NCBI RefSeq assembly: GCF_000482465.1
Contig: NZ_AXVJ01000044.1
Span: forward strand, 62,001-126,000
Origin: Runella limosa DSM 17973
GTDB taxonomy: Bacteria > Bacteroidota > Bacteroidia > Cytophagales > Spirosomataceae
Length of the DNA stretch: 64,000 nt
Direction of reading: 5' to 3'
Under the pieces are notes generated by a model, which did not search any database, was not told the DNA's origin, and worked only from the letters and a program-made list of their open reading frames with translations. Made by a program: the position numbers and the translations under genes. Positions 16,449 through 24,611 of the stretch are shown in pieces. Each line of letters starts with the position of its first letter. Position 1 is the first letter of the stretch.

Positions 16449-17606
16449 TTATCCAACTACGGTGCGATGCGTGCGTTTCCACCACAATAAGTAACCCAAC
16501 GAAGCTAAGGCCAAAACCGACGAAACATAAAAGGCAACGGGGATATTGGCGAGTTTTCCGCCGTACCACCAACCCGACCACCACGCTCCTACCCCAATGC
16601 CTGCTTCAAGCGCAATGTACATGGTTGCCAATGCTCTTCCGCGATAGTCAGGGTGACTTAGGTCAATCGTCCATGCCGTCAAAGTAGGTGTGTTGAGTCC
16701 CCAAGAGAAACCAAACAAAATCGCCGCCGTCCAAAAACTCCATATCGATTGACTAACGCCCAAAATACCCATCCCAAGCGCCAAAAGTATGGACGAAACA
16801 ATCATCACAGGAACGCGTCCGTAAACATCAGACGATTTACTAGCAAACACCCTTATCACCAACGAAGCAATGGTATAGACCGTAAAAAACAGCCCTTTGT
16901 TGTGAATCCCGAGGGTTTTGCTCACGTCTGGTATGAGTGTCAGAATAACCCCTGACGAAAAAGAAACGGCAAACATCACCAAAAACACGTTGAGTACGCG
17001 GGGTTCAAACAAATCGGAGCGACTGATTTTGAGCATGCTAAATCGGAAACGTTCTTTTTGAACCAATGTTTCTTTCATGTTAAGCAAAATCAAAATCGAC
17101 AACAGCGCAAAAGCCGATGACACAAAAAACATGGGGTTGATGCCCATCGACATCGTAAGATAACTACCAATGGCAGGACCTAACGACATACCCGTTGCGG
17201 TAAAAATGCCCAACATCCCTGCCGCCTCTCCGCGACGATTTTCGGGGATGATGTCGGCAACGTAAGCGGCCGTAGCCGTAGGTTTTGTCCCCGTTGAGAA
17301 TCCGTGTAAAAAGCGGAGTAACAAAAAGCCCCACACCACGTGGACAAAAGGGTAAAACAAGCTCGCTACACAACACACCAACGATCCAAAAGCCATGACA
17401 GGCACTCGGCCAATGGTATCGGTTAGTTTGCCACTAAATGGCCGCGATAATCCAGCGGTAAACGTAAAAAGTGCAATGATAAGTCCGATGTAAGGTTGTC
17501 CGCCCATTGCCGTCAGGTAATCGGGCAATTCGGGAATCATCATTTGAAAACTGGCAGAAAATAGGAAGTTACTAAGGCATAAGAGCCAAAATTGTAAATT
17601 GTACAT
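16449..17606 (-). CDS. Major facilitator superfamily transporter
   Basis: A 385-residue protein with 12 predicted membrane helices and MFS signatures: 'GKLTDTIGRVPVMAFGS' between helices 2 and 3 and 'SKSSDVYGRVPVMIVSS' at the equivalent place in the second half, plus 'GFSTGTKPTATAAYVADI' in helix 5. It resembles the drug/sugar efflux type of MFS proteins; substrate unknown. It is upstream of ccmB on the same strand with a 63-base gap and might be cotranscribed. Confidence 0.88.
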   Translation of the reverse strand: MYNLQFWLLCLSNFLFSASFQMMIPELPDYLTAMGGQPYIGLIIALFTFTAGLSRPFSGKLTDTIGRVPVMAFGSLVCCVASLFYPFVHVVWGFLLLRFLHGFSTGTKPTATAAYVADIIPENRRGEAAGMLGIFTATGMSLGPAIGSYLTMSMGINPMFFVSSAFALLSILILLNMKETLVQKERFRFSMLKISRSDLFEPRVLNVFLVMFAVSFSSGVILTLIPDVSKTLGIHNKGLFFTVYTIASLVIRVFASKSSDVYGRVPVMIVSSILLALGMGILGVSQSIWSFWTAAILFGFSWGLNTPTLTAWTIDLSHPDYRGRALATMYIALEAGIGVGAWWSGWWYGGKLANIPVAFYVSSVLALASLGYLLWWKRTHRTVVG

Positions 17607-17639
17607 ATCGACACTAATCGGTGGAACAAAAAAACAAAA

Positions 17640-17675
17640 GGGCTGAAAGTTTCACACGGAGTTCACTTTCAGCTC
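17640..17675 (-). terminator. Terminator of the Uma2 gene
   Basis: An 11-bp stem (GAGCTGAAAGT...ACTTTCAGCCC on the minus strand, one G-T pair) followed by TTTTGTTTTTTT, 26 bases after the stop codon. Confidence 0.8.
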
Positions 17676-17700
17676 TTTTGCATATCAATTTCTTTTACGT

Positions 17701-18333
17701 TTATCGAACCCTAAAAACCGTCTCTGGTAAATCTTCCGTATTGGCATACAAATCGGCTAATAACAAATCAGCCCCAATCGTTTCCAAATGTATTACTGCT
17801 TCTAGCAACTTACTTTCCAACATCAACGACCAAATTCCCTCCTCACTTTTGCGCCAAAGCTCCACCCACACACGACGCGAATCTATGAGTAGGTATTCTC
17901 TGAACGTCGGGATGTCGCGATAAAGTTCAAATTTTTCGCTTCTATCGTAGTTAGCGGTGCTTTGAGATAGCACTTCCACAATCAGCACAGGATTTGTTAA
18001 ACTTCCCGTCTGACTATCCGAAAACTCAGGCTTTCCACAAACCGCGACCAAATCGGGATACGCGTAGAGGCCCGTAGTAGGGATTAAAACACGCTGGTCG
18101 CTTGAATAAGAGCGACATGACTTCTTTTTTAAAAAAGAACCAATTTCGATAGAAAGATTTTCTCGAATAGCATTATGAGCAGGTTTAGCCCCTGCCATTG
18201 CTTCGGGCGTATCGCCTTCAAAATCACCCATTGGAAAGATTTCTCCATGAATATATTCGCTTTTATAAGCGGCTTTTTCTTCCAATTCTAGGTATTCTTC
18301 GGGAGTGTAGTATTTTTTGGGAAGCTTTGTCAT
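17701..18333 (-). CDS. Uma2-family (DUF820) restriction-endonuclease-fold protein
   Basis: The 210-residue protein starts at the ATG at 18333 (MTKLPKKYYTPEEYLELEEK); the upstream extension has only a TTG. It matches the Uma2/DUF820 family: 'YTPEEYLELEE' lead-in, 'KSEYIHGEIFPM' , 'AHNAIRENLSIEIGSFL', 'YPDLVAVCGKPEF' with the catalytic Asp, 'PVLIVEVLSQST' with the catalytic Glu and 'DRSEKFELYRDIPTFREYLLID'. The PD-(D/E)XK core is intact. The family is abundant in cyanobacteria and Bacteroidota and its biological role is not settled. Confidence 0.92.
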   Translation of the reverse strand: MTKLPKKYYTPEEYLELEEKAAYKSEYIHGEIFPMGDFEGDTPEAMAGAKPAHNAIRENLSIEIGSFLKKKSCRSYSSDQRVLIPTTGLYAYPDLVAVCGKPEFSDSQTGSLTNPVLIVEVLSQSTANYDRSEKFELYRDIPTFREYLLIDSRRVWVELWRKSEEGIWSLMLESKLLEAVIHLETIGADLLLADLYANTEDLPETVFRVR

Positions 18334-18365
18334 ATAACTAACCTTGTTAATGTCCAAACTTTAAA

Positions 18366-18373
18366 CAAAGTTA
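18366..18373 (-). promoter_or_regulatory. -7 element of the Uma2 gene
   Basis: The minus strand reads TAACTTTG (TAnnTTTG) 33 bases upstream of the ATG at 18333. Confidence 0.5.
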
Positions 18374-18406
18374 AGAAAAAGGAAGAAATTTTATACCTAA
18401 GAAAAT

Positions 18407-18435
18407 TTTGTATTTAGAAATGTAATGTATATTTG
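18407..18435 (+). promoter_or_regulatory. Promoter of the padR operon (TTTG-N17-TATATTTG)
   Basis: TTTG at 18407-18410 and TATATTTG at 18428-18435 are separated by 17 bases, a full match to the Bacteroidota promoter. The expected transcription start falls at or next to the ATG at 18440, so the mRNA would be leaderless or nearly so. Confidence 0.7.
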
Positions 18436-18439
18436 CAGT

Positions 18440-18778
18440 ATGCAACAACAAACGTACCTCAAAGGCTGTCTGAGCGCTATTGTTCTCCAACTTTTGCAAG
18501 AAAATAAGCGCATGTATGGGTATGAAATTACCCAAAGAGTTCGCGAAATCACCGCTGGTGAGCTCCTTCTTACGGAGGGCGCCCTGTACCCTACGCTTCA
18601 TAAATTAGAAGCTGAGGGCGTACTCTCGACCGAAAATGCCCTCGTGGATGGACGTAATCGAAAGTACTATAAATTGACCGAAAATGGCCACCAACAAGCA
18701 CAAACGGCAGTCTCAGAATTGAGCGATTTTGTTTCTAACCTTCAAAAGATTTTAAACCTCAAACCTTCGCTAGGATGA
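18440..18778 (+). CDS. PadR-family transcriptional regulator
   Basis: A 112-residue winged-helix protein of the PadR-s1 type: 'YLKGCLSAIVLQLLQENKRMYGYEITQRV', 'LTEGALYPTLHKLEAEGVLS' (recognition helix) and wing 'DGRNRKYYKLTENG'. I choose the ATG at 18440 because the promoter's predicted start lies there; an in-frame ATG at 18425 falls upstream of the -7 box. The following membrane-protein gene overlaps it as ATGA. Such PadR plus small membrane protein pairs are usually autoregulated units that respond to envelope or lipophilic compounds. Confidence 0.92.
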   Translation: MQQQTYLKGCLSAIVLQLLQENKRMYGYEITQRVREITAGELLLTEGALYPTLHKLEAEGVLSTENALVDGRNRKYYKLTENGHQQAQTAVSELSDFVSNLQKILNLKPSLG

Positions 18779-19515
18779 AATTGACGACGGAACAACTAGA
18801 CCTGATCAGCAAAGAAATCATAACAGGTGGTATCAAATACCAAGACCTGTACGAGGAGCTTCTTGATCACTATATTACGGCCATTGAAGATAGAATGGAA
18901 AATGGTATGGCATTTGGAGAGGCTTTTGAAGAAGTAAATATCAGCTTTGTAAATTACCGCCCTCCACTTATCGAAAGATATTACTATGATGTCAGGAGCT
19001 TAAGAAAAGTTACTCAATGCAGTAGCGGTCTTTCAAGGTTGCAAAAAGATTATGAAAGAAATTTAAGAAGTGAAATCAAAAAACGGCACTGGCAAATTAT
19101 GGGCAATTATTTTCGTTGGCCAACGATTGTTACGTCGCTTTTAGTGGGGGCGCTTACTTTTCAATTTGCGTATCTGGTACCCTTAAAAATTGGAGTTGGC
19201 TTCTTCGGATTGTTGTCTTTTGCTCCATTACTCTTTTTATTACCCGCTACTTACCGACACACGATGGGGTATTTCAAAAAAGAGCGGAAGTTTATCAATT
19301 CACTCAAATGGACGGCTATCGGTGCGCAAGCCAGTTTTTCACTTTCAATTTTCAATTGTTTCGTGTTTATACCAAGGGTAGTTGGCATTGAACTAAAAGC
19401 ATTTTCTCCCCAAATTCAGGCAGCTATTATAGCCACTCTCATCTGCTTTTACCTCGCCTATTCCCTCAGCTTTTACCAGCTTTACCGCGAGCGATTTAAG
19501 GTCAAGGCAACATAA
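18775..19515 (+). CDS. Membrane protein cotranscribed with PadR
   Basis: The 246-residue protein has a cytoplasmic helical N-terminal domain (~1-105; 'LTTEQLDLISKEIITGGIKY', 'YEELLDHYITAIEDRMENG') like the DUF1700/DUF1048-type domains found in PadR partners, then four predicted membrane helices (from ~115). It overlaps padR by 4 bases (ATGA), so translation is coupled. It probably senses or processes the signal for PadR; the mechanism is unknown. Confidence 0.8.
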   Translation: MKLTTEQLDLISKEIITGGIKYQDLYEELLDHYITAIEDRMENGMAFGEAFEEVNISFVNYRPPLIERYYYDVRSLRKVTQCSSGLSRLQKDYERNLRSEIKKRHWQIMGNYFRWPTIVTSLLVGALTFQFAYLVPLKIGVGFFGLLSFAPLLFLLPATYRHTMGYFKKERKFINSLKWTAIGAQASFSLSIFNCFVFIPRVVGIELKAFSPQIQAAIIATLICFYLAYSLSFYQLYRERFKVKAT

Positions 19516-19550
19516 AAAAACCGATGGCGTGAGCTTTCACGGCTGTTCAC

Positions 19551-19610
19551 AGCTGTTCCCGAACTACAATTCGGGAACTCTATGGCCCAGCGTCTCCGAC
19601 GCCAAAACGA
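19551..19610. repeat. 60-bp repeat, copy 1, with two hairpins
   Basis: Same sequence as 19815-19874 with three mismatches. It contains TTCCCGAA-CTACAA-TTCGGGAA and GCGTC-TCC-GACGC stem-loops. It lies 36 bases after the end of the PadR operon. Confidence 0.9.
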
Positions 19611-19761
19611 CACAGTTATCCTGCTCCTTTAGAGCAAGCACCAAAATAGGCTCGAAGCCTTGGAATAGTAAGCACGAGCAGAATGCTCGCGCTATCGAGC
19701 AGGTCTTTGTTCCCTTTTTCTACTAAGATTTCGCCTCTCTGAGGCTATTTTTCACCTAAAT
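19611..19761. other. Palindrome-rich non-coding stretch
   Basis: Several short stem-loops follow each other: TGCTC-CTTTA-GAGCA near 19622, GAGCA-GAA-TGCTC near 19676 and GCCTC-TCT-GAGGC followed by TATTTTT at 19733-19751. The last could terminate the PadR operon. A 65-codon frame here covers the repeats and is not considered a gene. Confidence 0.5.
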
Positions 19762-19802
19762 AAAAAAGCCTTTGTCAAAGTTTTGAACTCTAACAAAGGC
19801 TT
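19762..19802 (-). terminator. Terminator of glyS
   Basis: On the minus strand a 10-bp stem AAGCCTTTGT...ACAAAGGCTT is followed by TTTTTATTT. The second 60-bp repeat lies between it and the glyS stop. Confidence 0.8.
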
Positions 19803-19814
19803 AAAGCTGTTCAA

Positions 19815-19874
19815 AGCTGTTCCCGAACTACAATTCGGGAACATTATGGCCTAGCGTCTCCGACGCCAAAACGA
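19815..19874. repeat. 60-bp repeat, copy 2, abutting glyS
   Basis: 57 of 60 bases match copy 1 (19551-19610) in the same orientation. It ends exactly where the glyS stop codon begins, so it forms the 3' untranslated region of glyS. Confidence 0.9.
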
Positions 19875-21359
19875 TTAAATCATTTCCAAAATACGCTGCT
19901 CCGACACGGCATAGCCAATCTTCGCCTTGAGTTCGTTGATGTGTACGCGCTCCTGCTCCATGCTATCACGGTGACGAATCGTCACGGTGTTGTCTTCCAG
20001 CGTTTGGTAATCAACTGCAATACAGAATGGCGTTCCGATAAGGTCTTGGCGCGTGTAACGCTTACCAATCGCGTCACGCTCTTCGTAAAACACGCGGAAT
20101 TCGGTTTTCAATGCTTTTTCAATTTCGCGGGCTTTTTCTGGCAAACCGTCTTTTTTCACCAATGGGAAAATCGCCGCTTTGAAAGGTGCCAACGCAGGGT
20201 GTAGTTTCAACACGGTACGTTCTTTTTGCGCCTCACCTTCACCTACCATTTCTTTGGTAAAGGCATTACAGAACACCGCCAAAAACAAACGGTCAGCCCC
20301 TACCGACGTTTCAACTACGTACGGAATGTAGTTACCAAACGGCTTACCATTTTCGTCGAGGTCGTTATCAAAATACTGTTGTTTCTTCTTCGAAAGCTCT
20401 TGGTGATTTTTCAAATCAAAATCCGTGCGCGAGTGAATACCCTCAATTTCGCGGAAACCAAAAGGAAACTGATATTCAATATCCACGGCAGCATTGGCAT
20501 AGTGCGCCAATTTTTCGTGAATGTGGAATTTCAATTTTTCCGTAGGAAGACCCACCGCTTGGTGAAACTTCAAACGGGTATCGCGCCATTGTTCGTACCA
20601 CGCCATTTCGGTGCCAGGACGAACAAAAAACTGCATTTCCATTTGTTCAAACTCCCGCATACGGAACGTAAACTGACGCGCTACAATCTCGTTACGGAAC
20701 GCTTTACCGATTTGGGCAATGCCAAAAGGAATCTTCATCCGACCCGATTTTTGTACGTTCAAAAAGTTAACAAAAATCCCTTGTGCCGTTTCGGGGCGTA
20801 AGTAAATCAAGTTTGAATCTTCGGCTACCGAACCCACTTGTGTGCTGAACATCAAGTTGAACTGACGTACTTCTGTCCAGTTAGACGTACCCGAGATAGG
20901 ACATTTAATACCTTCTGCAATGATTAATTCACGAACCGCCTCTAGGTTATTATCGCCCAACAAGCGTCCCATTTCATTCAACAACTCCTGTGCTTTTTCG
21001 GCTTGACCATCAGCGGCATACTGCTCGGCTTTCCCTTCAAGAAGTTGGTCGGCACGATAACGCTTCTTCGAATCTTTGTTATCAATCATGGGGTCGTTGA
21101 AGCCATCCACATGACCCGACGCTTTCCACGTAAGCGGGTGCATGAAAATAGCCGCGTCAATCCCGACGATATTATCATTGAGCTGCGTCATGGCTTTCCA
21201 CCACATGTTTTTGAGGTTATTTTTCAGCTCTACCCCGTTTTGACCGTAGTCGTAAACTGCTTGTAAACCATCATAAATTTCAGAAGAAGGAAATACAAAA
21301 CCGTATTCTTTGGCGTGAGATACGATGTCTTGTAAGGAAGTTGCTGGAGCTTGGCTCAT
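19875..21359 (-). CDS. glyS: Glycine--tRNA ligase, class II dimeric type
   Basis: The 494-residue enzyme charges tRNA-Gly. It is the single-chain alpha2 type found in Bacteroidota, Gram-positives and eukaryotes, not the alpha2beta2 type. Class II motifs are seen: 'LIYLRPETAQGIFVNF' and 'PFGIAQIGKAFRNEIVARQF' (motif 2 region, ~195-235), 'EFEQMEMQFF', and 'EIEGIHSRTDFDL'. The anticodon-binding domain occupies the last ~110 residues ('HPALAPFKAAIFPL', 'RYTRQDLIGTPFCIAVD'). The gene stands alone, with its own promoter and terminator. Confidence 0.97.
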   Translation of the reverse strand: MSQAPATSLQDIVSHAKEYGFVFPSSEIYDGLQAVYDYGQNGVELKNNLKNMWWKAMTQLNDNIVGIDAAIFMHPLTWKASGHVDGFNDPMIDNKDSKKRYRADQLLEGKAEQYAADGQAEKAQELLNEMGRLLGDNNLEAVRELIIAEGIKCPISGTSNWTEVRQFNLMFSTQVGSVAEDSNLIYLRPETAQGIFVNFLNVQKSGRMKIPFGIAQIGKAFRNEIVARQFTFRMREFEQMEMQFFVRPGTEMAWYEQWRDTRLKFHQAVGLPTEKLKFHIHEKLAHYANAAVDIEYQFPFGFREIEGIHSRTDFDLKNHQELSKKKQQYFDNDLDENGKPFGNYIPYVVETSVGADRLFLAVFCNAFTKEMVGEGEAQKERTVLKLHPALAPFKAAIFPLVKKDGLPEKAREIEKALKTEFRVFYEERDAIGKRYTRQDLIGTPFCIAVDYQTLEDNTVTIRHRDSMEQERVHINELKAKIGYAVSEQRILEMI

Positions 21360-21428
21360 GAGAACGTTATGCGTTATTGGTTAATTGCGGTTATCTTCCG
21401 CATGTAGTTATCTATTCTTATTGGGGCG

Positions 21429-21436
21429 CAAAATTA
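21429..21436 (-). promoter_or_regulatory. -7 element of glyS
   Basis: The minus strand reads TAATTTTG (TAnnTTTG), 69 bases upstream of the glyS ATG. It is divergent from the vapB promoter 40 bases away. Confidence 0.45.
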
Positions 21437-21476
21437 CGCAATTTGTGGCTAAACTTGGCGATGTGTATAATTTTTC

Positions 21477-21484
21477 TATTTTTG
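21477..21484 (+). promoter_or_regulatory. -7 element of vapBC
   Basis: TATTTTTG (TAnnTTTG) lies 18 bases before the vapB ATG, with a partial -33 (CTTGG at ~21454) 19 bases upstream. The leader would be about 10 bases and carries a purine-rich AGGGAAG just before the ATG. Confidence 0.5.
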
Positions 21485-21502
21485 TGTGTAAAAAAAGGGA
21501 AG

Positions 21503-21709
21503 ATGAGAACAAATATTGAAATTGACGAAAGCAAAATTGCTGCCATACGCCAACTGAATTCAAATCTGAAGACGAAAAAAGAAATTATTGATATTGCCTT
21601 GGAAGAGCTTATCAACACCATGAGACGGCAACGTTTACGCCAAATGCGCGGTAAAGGTTGGGATGGAGATTTAGATGAAATGAGAACCTATGAAGTACCG
21701 CTTATATGA
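21503..21709 (+). CDS. vapB: VapB-type antitoxin
   Basis: This 68-residue protein has the ribbon-helix-helix-like start 'MRTNIEIDESKIAAIRQLNS' and helix 'KTKKEIIDIALEELINTMRR' of the VapB/DUF2191 antitoxins, with a C-terminal tail 'MRGKGWDGDLDEMR' that would bind the toxin. I start at the ATG at 21503; the longer frame upstream runs through the promoter. It overlaps vapC by 20 bases. It should neutralise VapC and repress the operon. Confidence 0.9.
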   Translation: MRTNIEIDESKIAAIRQLNSNLKTKKEIIDIALEELINTMRRQRLRQMRGKGWDGDLDEMRTYEVPLI

Positions 21710-22091
21710 CACCTCCGCCTGGATAGATTTCCGAAAGAATGTAGCCTCTGCTCTAACCAATCAGTTGGATGAAGACTTGCAAGACAATTTGGTATGTATC
21801 TGTCCAGTTATTATTCAGGAAGTATTGCAGGGAATCCGAGAAGATGCTGATTTTGAAGCGTTAAAAGAAGATTTCAAAGCCTTGAAAATACTACAATTAG
21901 AGGCTACCGAGGTAGCTATTGGAGCCGCCCGACTCTATCGCCAACTCCGTAAAAAAGGCGTCACCATCCGCAAACCAAATGACTGTTTGATTGCGGCTTA
22001 TGCCATTCATTTTGGCCTCGAGCTTTGCCACAACGATGTGGATTTCGACCACATCGCCGCTCATACTGACTTAAAAATTTGGAAACCGTAA
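21690..22091 (+). CDS. vapC: VapC-type PIN-domain ribonuclease toxin
   Basis: The 133-residue PIN domain keeps the acidic active site: D7 in 'YDTSAW', E44 in 'IIQEVLQG', D98 in 'KPNDCLIAAYA' and D116 in 'CHNDVDF'. VapC toxins cut tRNA or rRNA when free of VapB. Start codon and antitoxin stop overlap by 20 bases, so translation is coupled. The next gene, an AAA ATPase, begins only 4 bases after its stop, which makes a single vapB-vapC-ATPase-PIN transcript likely. Confidence 0.93.
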   Translation: MKYRLYDTSAWIDFRKNVASALTNQLDEDLQDNLVCICPVIIQEVLQGIREDADFEALKEDFKALKILQLEATEVAIGAARLYRQLRKKGVTIRKPNDCLIAAYAIHFGLELCHNDVDFDHIAAHTDLKIWKP

Positions 22092-22095
22092 CGAT

Positions 22096-23118
22096 ATGTT
22101 AATCCAGAACCTTTCCCTTAAAAACTTCAAGTGTTTTGAAGAAGTTGATGTTGAATTTGCTCCCATTACCCTCTTGACAGGTGCTAACAGCAGTGGCAAG
22201 AGTTCCTTGATTTACAGTCTTTTAGCCGTTTTACAAACAGAACAGTTTCCATTTTATCTTTCTCCCAATGGGAAGTATGTGAATTTGGGTGGATTTGAGG
22301 AGATGACTAATAAAAGTTCTAACAAATCTGAATTTGATATTTTTATTCAATTTAATGACGCAATTTTTGACACACGGTGGTATAATTCTCATGGTTTACC
22401 TAAAAACATTTATGAAATAGACATTAATTATCGCCCGAACGACTACGACACAAACTTCAACTACATCGGCTCCTTTCGCCAGCCACCCGAACGAACCTAT
22501 TACCAAAAAGCAAAAGCCCAATCCAAAGTAGATACAGATGGGGCGGGTTACATTGACCAAATTATAGAATGGGAAGAAACTGACCCTGATAAGCTGGAAG
22601 AATTAGCCAAAATCATGTCGGAGTTGGAACTTTTCAAAGAAATCAAATCCAACAAATTTAAAGGAGGGCGCTTTGAATTATCAGTTAAAACACAAACTAA
22701 CAGCGAGTTAGCTGCTTTAACCGATGTAGGTTTTGGCATCAGTCAATTTTTACCCATTATTGTGGCTGATTTACAATTAGGTGATAATTCATGTCTGGCT
22801 CTTTCTCAACCAGAAATCCATCTTCATCCTAAAATCCAAGCTTTATTTGGCAATTTTTTGGTCAACCAAATCAATCATACTAACAAACAATACATTGTTG
22901 AAACCCACAGCGAGTATTTATTAAATCGTCTTAGATTATTATTAGTAAAAGGTGAGCTTAAACCAGAAGATATTCGGGTCTATTACTTCGAAAATGACGG
23001 AATAAAAACAACTACTTACAACGTCGAATTCACCAAAGATGGACAGATTAAAGGTGCGCCTGATAGCTTTTTTGACACCTATGCGGTCGATGTAATGGAC
23101 ATTGCGCTAAACACCTAA
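22096..23118 (+). CDS. AAA (OLD/RecF-like, DUF3696-type) ATPase
   Basis: The 340-residue protein begins 'MLIQNLSLKNFKCFEEVDVEF', the usual opening of SMC/RecF-type ATPases. Walker A is 'GANSSGKSS' (29-37). The C-terminal half holds the signature-like 'GFGISQFLPII', a Walker B region 'LALSQPEIHLHPKIQ' (the acidic residue before QPE is Ser here, while the Glu of PE is kept) and 'YIVETHSEYLLNRLR' with the switch His. There is no fused TOPRIM nuclease; instead a small PIN-like protein gene follows after 3 bases. ATPases of this type work as sensors or effectors' regulators in several phage-defence systems, which is suggestive only. Confidence 0.88.
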   Translation: MLIQNLSLKNFKCFEEVDVEFAPITLLTGANSSGKSSLIYSLLAVLQTEQFPFYLSPNGKYVNLGGFEEMTNKSSNKSEFDIFIQFNDAIFDTRWYNSHGLPKNIYEIDINYRPNDYDTNFNYIGSFRQPPERTYYQKAKAQSKVDTDGAGYIDQIIEWEETDPDKLEELAKIMSELELFKEIKSNKFKGGRFELSVKTQTNSELAALTDVGFGISQFLPIIVADLQLGDNSCLALSQPEIHLHPKIQALFGNFLVNQINHTNKQYIVETHSEYLLNRLRLLLVKGELKPEDIRVYYFENDGIKTTTYNVEFTKDGQIKGAPDSFFDTYAVDVMDIALNT

Positions 23119-23121
23119 CCA

Positions 23122-23559
23122 ATGAAAGACATTTTTATAGACACCAATATTGCCAAAAACTTCACCAATCCTTTAGACCCCGAATACAAAAAACTGATTC
23201 AATGGTTGCGAGAAGAAGGTGTGTGGATTATTAATCAAAAATTACTCGTTGAATACGGGCGAACGAATCAAAATATTGCCGTTCTAGTCAGTGAGTTAAA
23301 TAAAAAGGGGCGTCTGCGGAAGTTCGAAAAATCGGAATTAGAAACGATCAAATTTAACAAGACCTTTGAGAAACGACTTAATTCGAATGGTGAAGATTGG
23401 GTACATTTAAAAACTATTTGGTTATCAGTCAGGAAAATCGGTATTATCATCGACGAAGGATTGCGCAAAGACGTCAATCAGTCTCCTCGGCAAGACGGCG
23501 TTCAGCCACAAGCAGTCTCTCGTCCTGAGCACATTGATTACAGGAATTATGAGCCTTAA
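23122..23559 (+). CDS. PIN-like nuclease partner of the AAA ATPase
   Basis: This 145-residue protein starts 'MKDIFIDTNIAKNFTNPLDP', a PIN-domain strand with D7, and E44 in 'LLVEYGRTNQ' matches the second acidic position. Later acidic residues ('IIIDEGLRKDVN') could complete a metal site, but the classical xND motif is not obvious. The tail 'GVQPQAVSRPEHIDYRNYEP' is polar and probably extends outside the fold. It is translated 3 bases after the ATPase gene, so the two should act together, perhaps as an ATPase-gated RNase. Confidence 0.72.
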   Translation: MKDIFIDTNIAKNFTNPLDPEYKKLIQWLREEGVWIINQKLLVEYGRTNQNIAVLVSELNKKGRLRKFEKSELETIKFNKTFEKRLNSNGEDWVHLKTIWLSVRKIGIIIDEGLRKDVNQSPRQDGVQPQAVSRPEHIDYRNYEP

Positions 23560-23638
23560 CCGCCCAGCTAAAAGAATAATCTAGGCCGCATTTAGTAACT
23601 CCAAAACGCTCATTGCGTCAAAGACTAAAAAACAACCT

Positions 23639-24604
23639 ATGTTTCAGCGCCTTTTATTAGCAATTCGTGACGAATTTGGGGTTTCTCGCAGTCAAGCGCG
23701 TGGTTTTATGGTACTTGCCACACTGATGGTAGTATGTTGGTTTGGCCCTTTTTTAATGGGAAGGCTTCTTCCACTTCCCTCCCCCGAAATAAGTCAAGCC
23801 GACCACCAAACTGCCGATAGTTTGGTAGCTGTTTTGGAATCTATTCAGCCCGAGAAACCAACGTATTCTTCAACAAATTACACCAATTCTCCCTCTAAAA
23901 CGCCCGAAAGCCTCCGAACTCTCCCCAAACCATTCCCTTTTGACCCTAATACCGCCACCGTACAGCAATTTCAGGCTTTAGGAATGCCCACGTTCATTGC
24001 CGAACGCATTGAAAAGTACCGTTCTAAAGGGGGGAAATTTCGTAAAAAAGAAGATTTACAACGAATTTATGGACTGCAACCCATACTCTACCAACGCCTC
24101 GAACCGTACATTAGCCTGCCCGCACCCAGCGAAAGAAATGCAACCACGGCAATCTCCGCTCCCACTTCGCCGCTACCTGCCCCTTCTGCATTTGCTAAAA
24201 AAGCCGCTCCTATTTCCTTCGACATCAACACAGCAGACACAACCCAACTCATTCGTTTAAAGGGGATTGGCAGCAAACTTGCAGCAAGAATTGTGAAATT
24301 TAGGGATGGTTTAGGTGGATTTATTTCAGTGACCCAATACAACGAAATTTTCGGTCTTGACTCCTTAGCACTGAGCGAGTTGAATCGTTGGGCGACAATT
24401 CGAACACCTGCTCAAAAAATCAATATCAACACGGCTTCGGCAGAAGACATCGACCGACATCCTTACATTTCCAAGCGCCAAGCAGAAATTATTGTGCGTT
24501 ACCGCGAGCAGCACGGCGCTTACAAATCAGCCCAAGAGTTACTCAATATCAAAATTTTAGACGAAAAACTGGTTTCAAAAATAGCGCCTTACTTGGCTTT
24601 CTAA
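23639..24604 (+). CDS. Membrane-anchored helix-hairpin-helix (ComEA-like) protein
   Basis: A 321-residue protein with an N-terminal membrane helix (~23-43, 'GFMVLATLMVVCWFGPFLMG'), a proline/serine-rich linker and three ComEA-type helix-hairpin-helix units: 'FDPNTATVQQFQALGMP', 'FDINTADTTQLIRLKGIGSK' and 'ININTASAEDIDRHPYIS'. The HhH units bind DNA without sequence specificity, so the protein may hold incoming DNA in the periplasm as ComEA does, or act in another membrane-linked DNA process. Proteins with this layout are common in Bacteroidota. Confidence 0.87.
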   Translation: MFQRLLLAIRDEFGVSRSQARGFMVLATLMVVCWFGPFLMGRLLPLPSPEISQADHQTADSLVAVLESIQPEKPTYSSTNYTNSPSKTPESLRTLPKPFPFDPNTATVQQFQALGMPTFIAERIEKYRSKGGKFRKKEDLQRIYGLQPILYQRLEPYISLPAPSERNATTAISAPTSPLPAPSAFAKKAAPISFDINTADTTQLIRLKGIGSKLAARIVKFRDGLGGFISVTQYNEIFGLDSLALSELNRWATIRTPAQKININTASAEDIDRHPYISKRQAEIIVRYREQHGAYKSAQELLNIKILDEKLVSKIAPYLAF

Positions 24605-24611
24605 GAGTGTA

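Noticed and set aside
19529-19726. 65-codon frame between the PadR operon and glyS
   Set aside because: It covers the 60-bp repeat and several stem-loops; no protein-like features.
23122-23559. Frameshift at the end of the PIN-like gene
   Set aside because: The unusual tail first suggested a frameshift, but the alternative frames give no better continuation and the tail is plausible as it stands.
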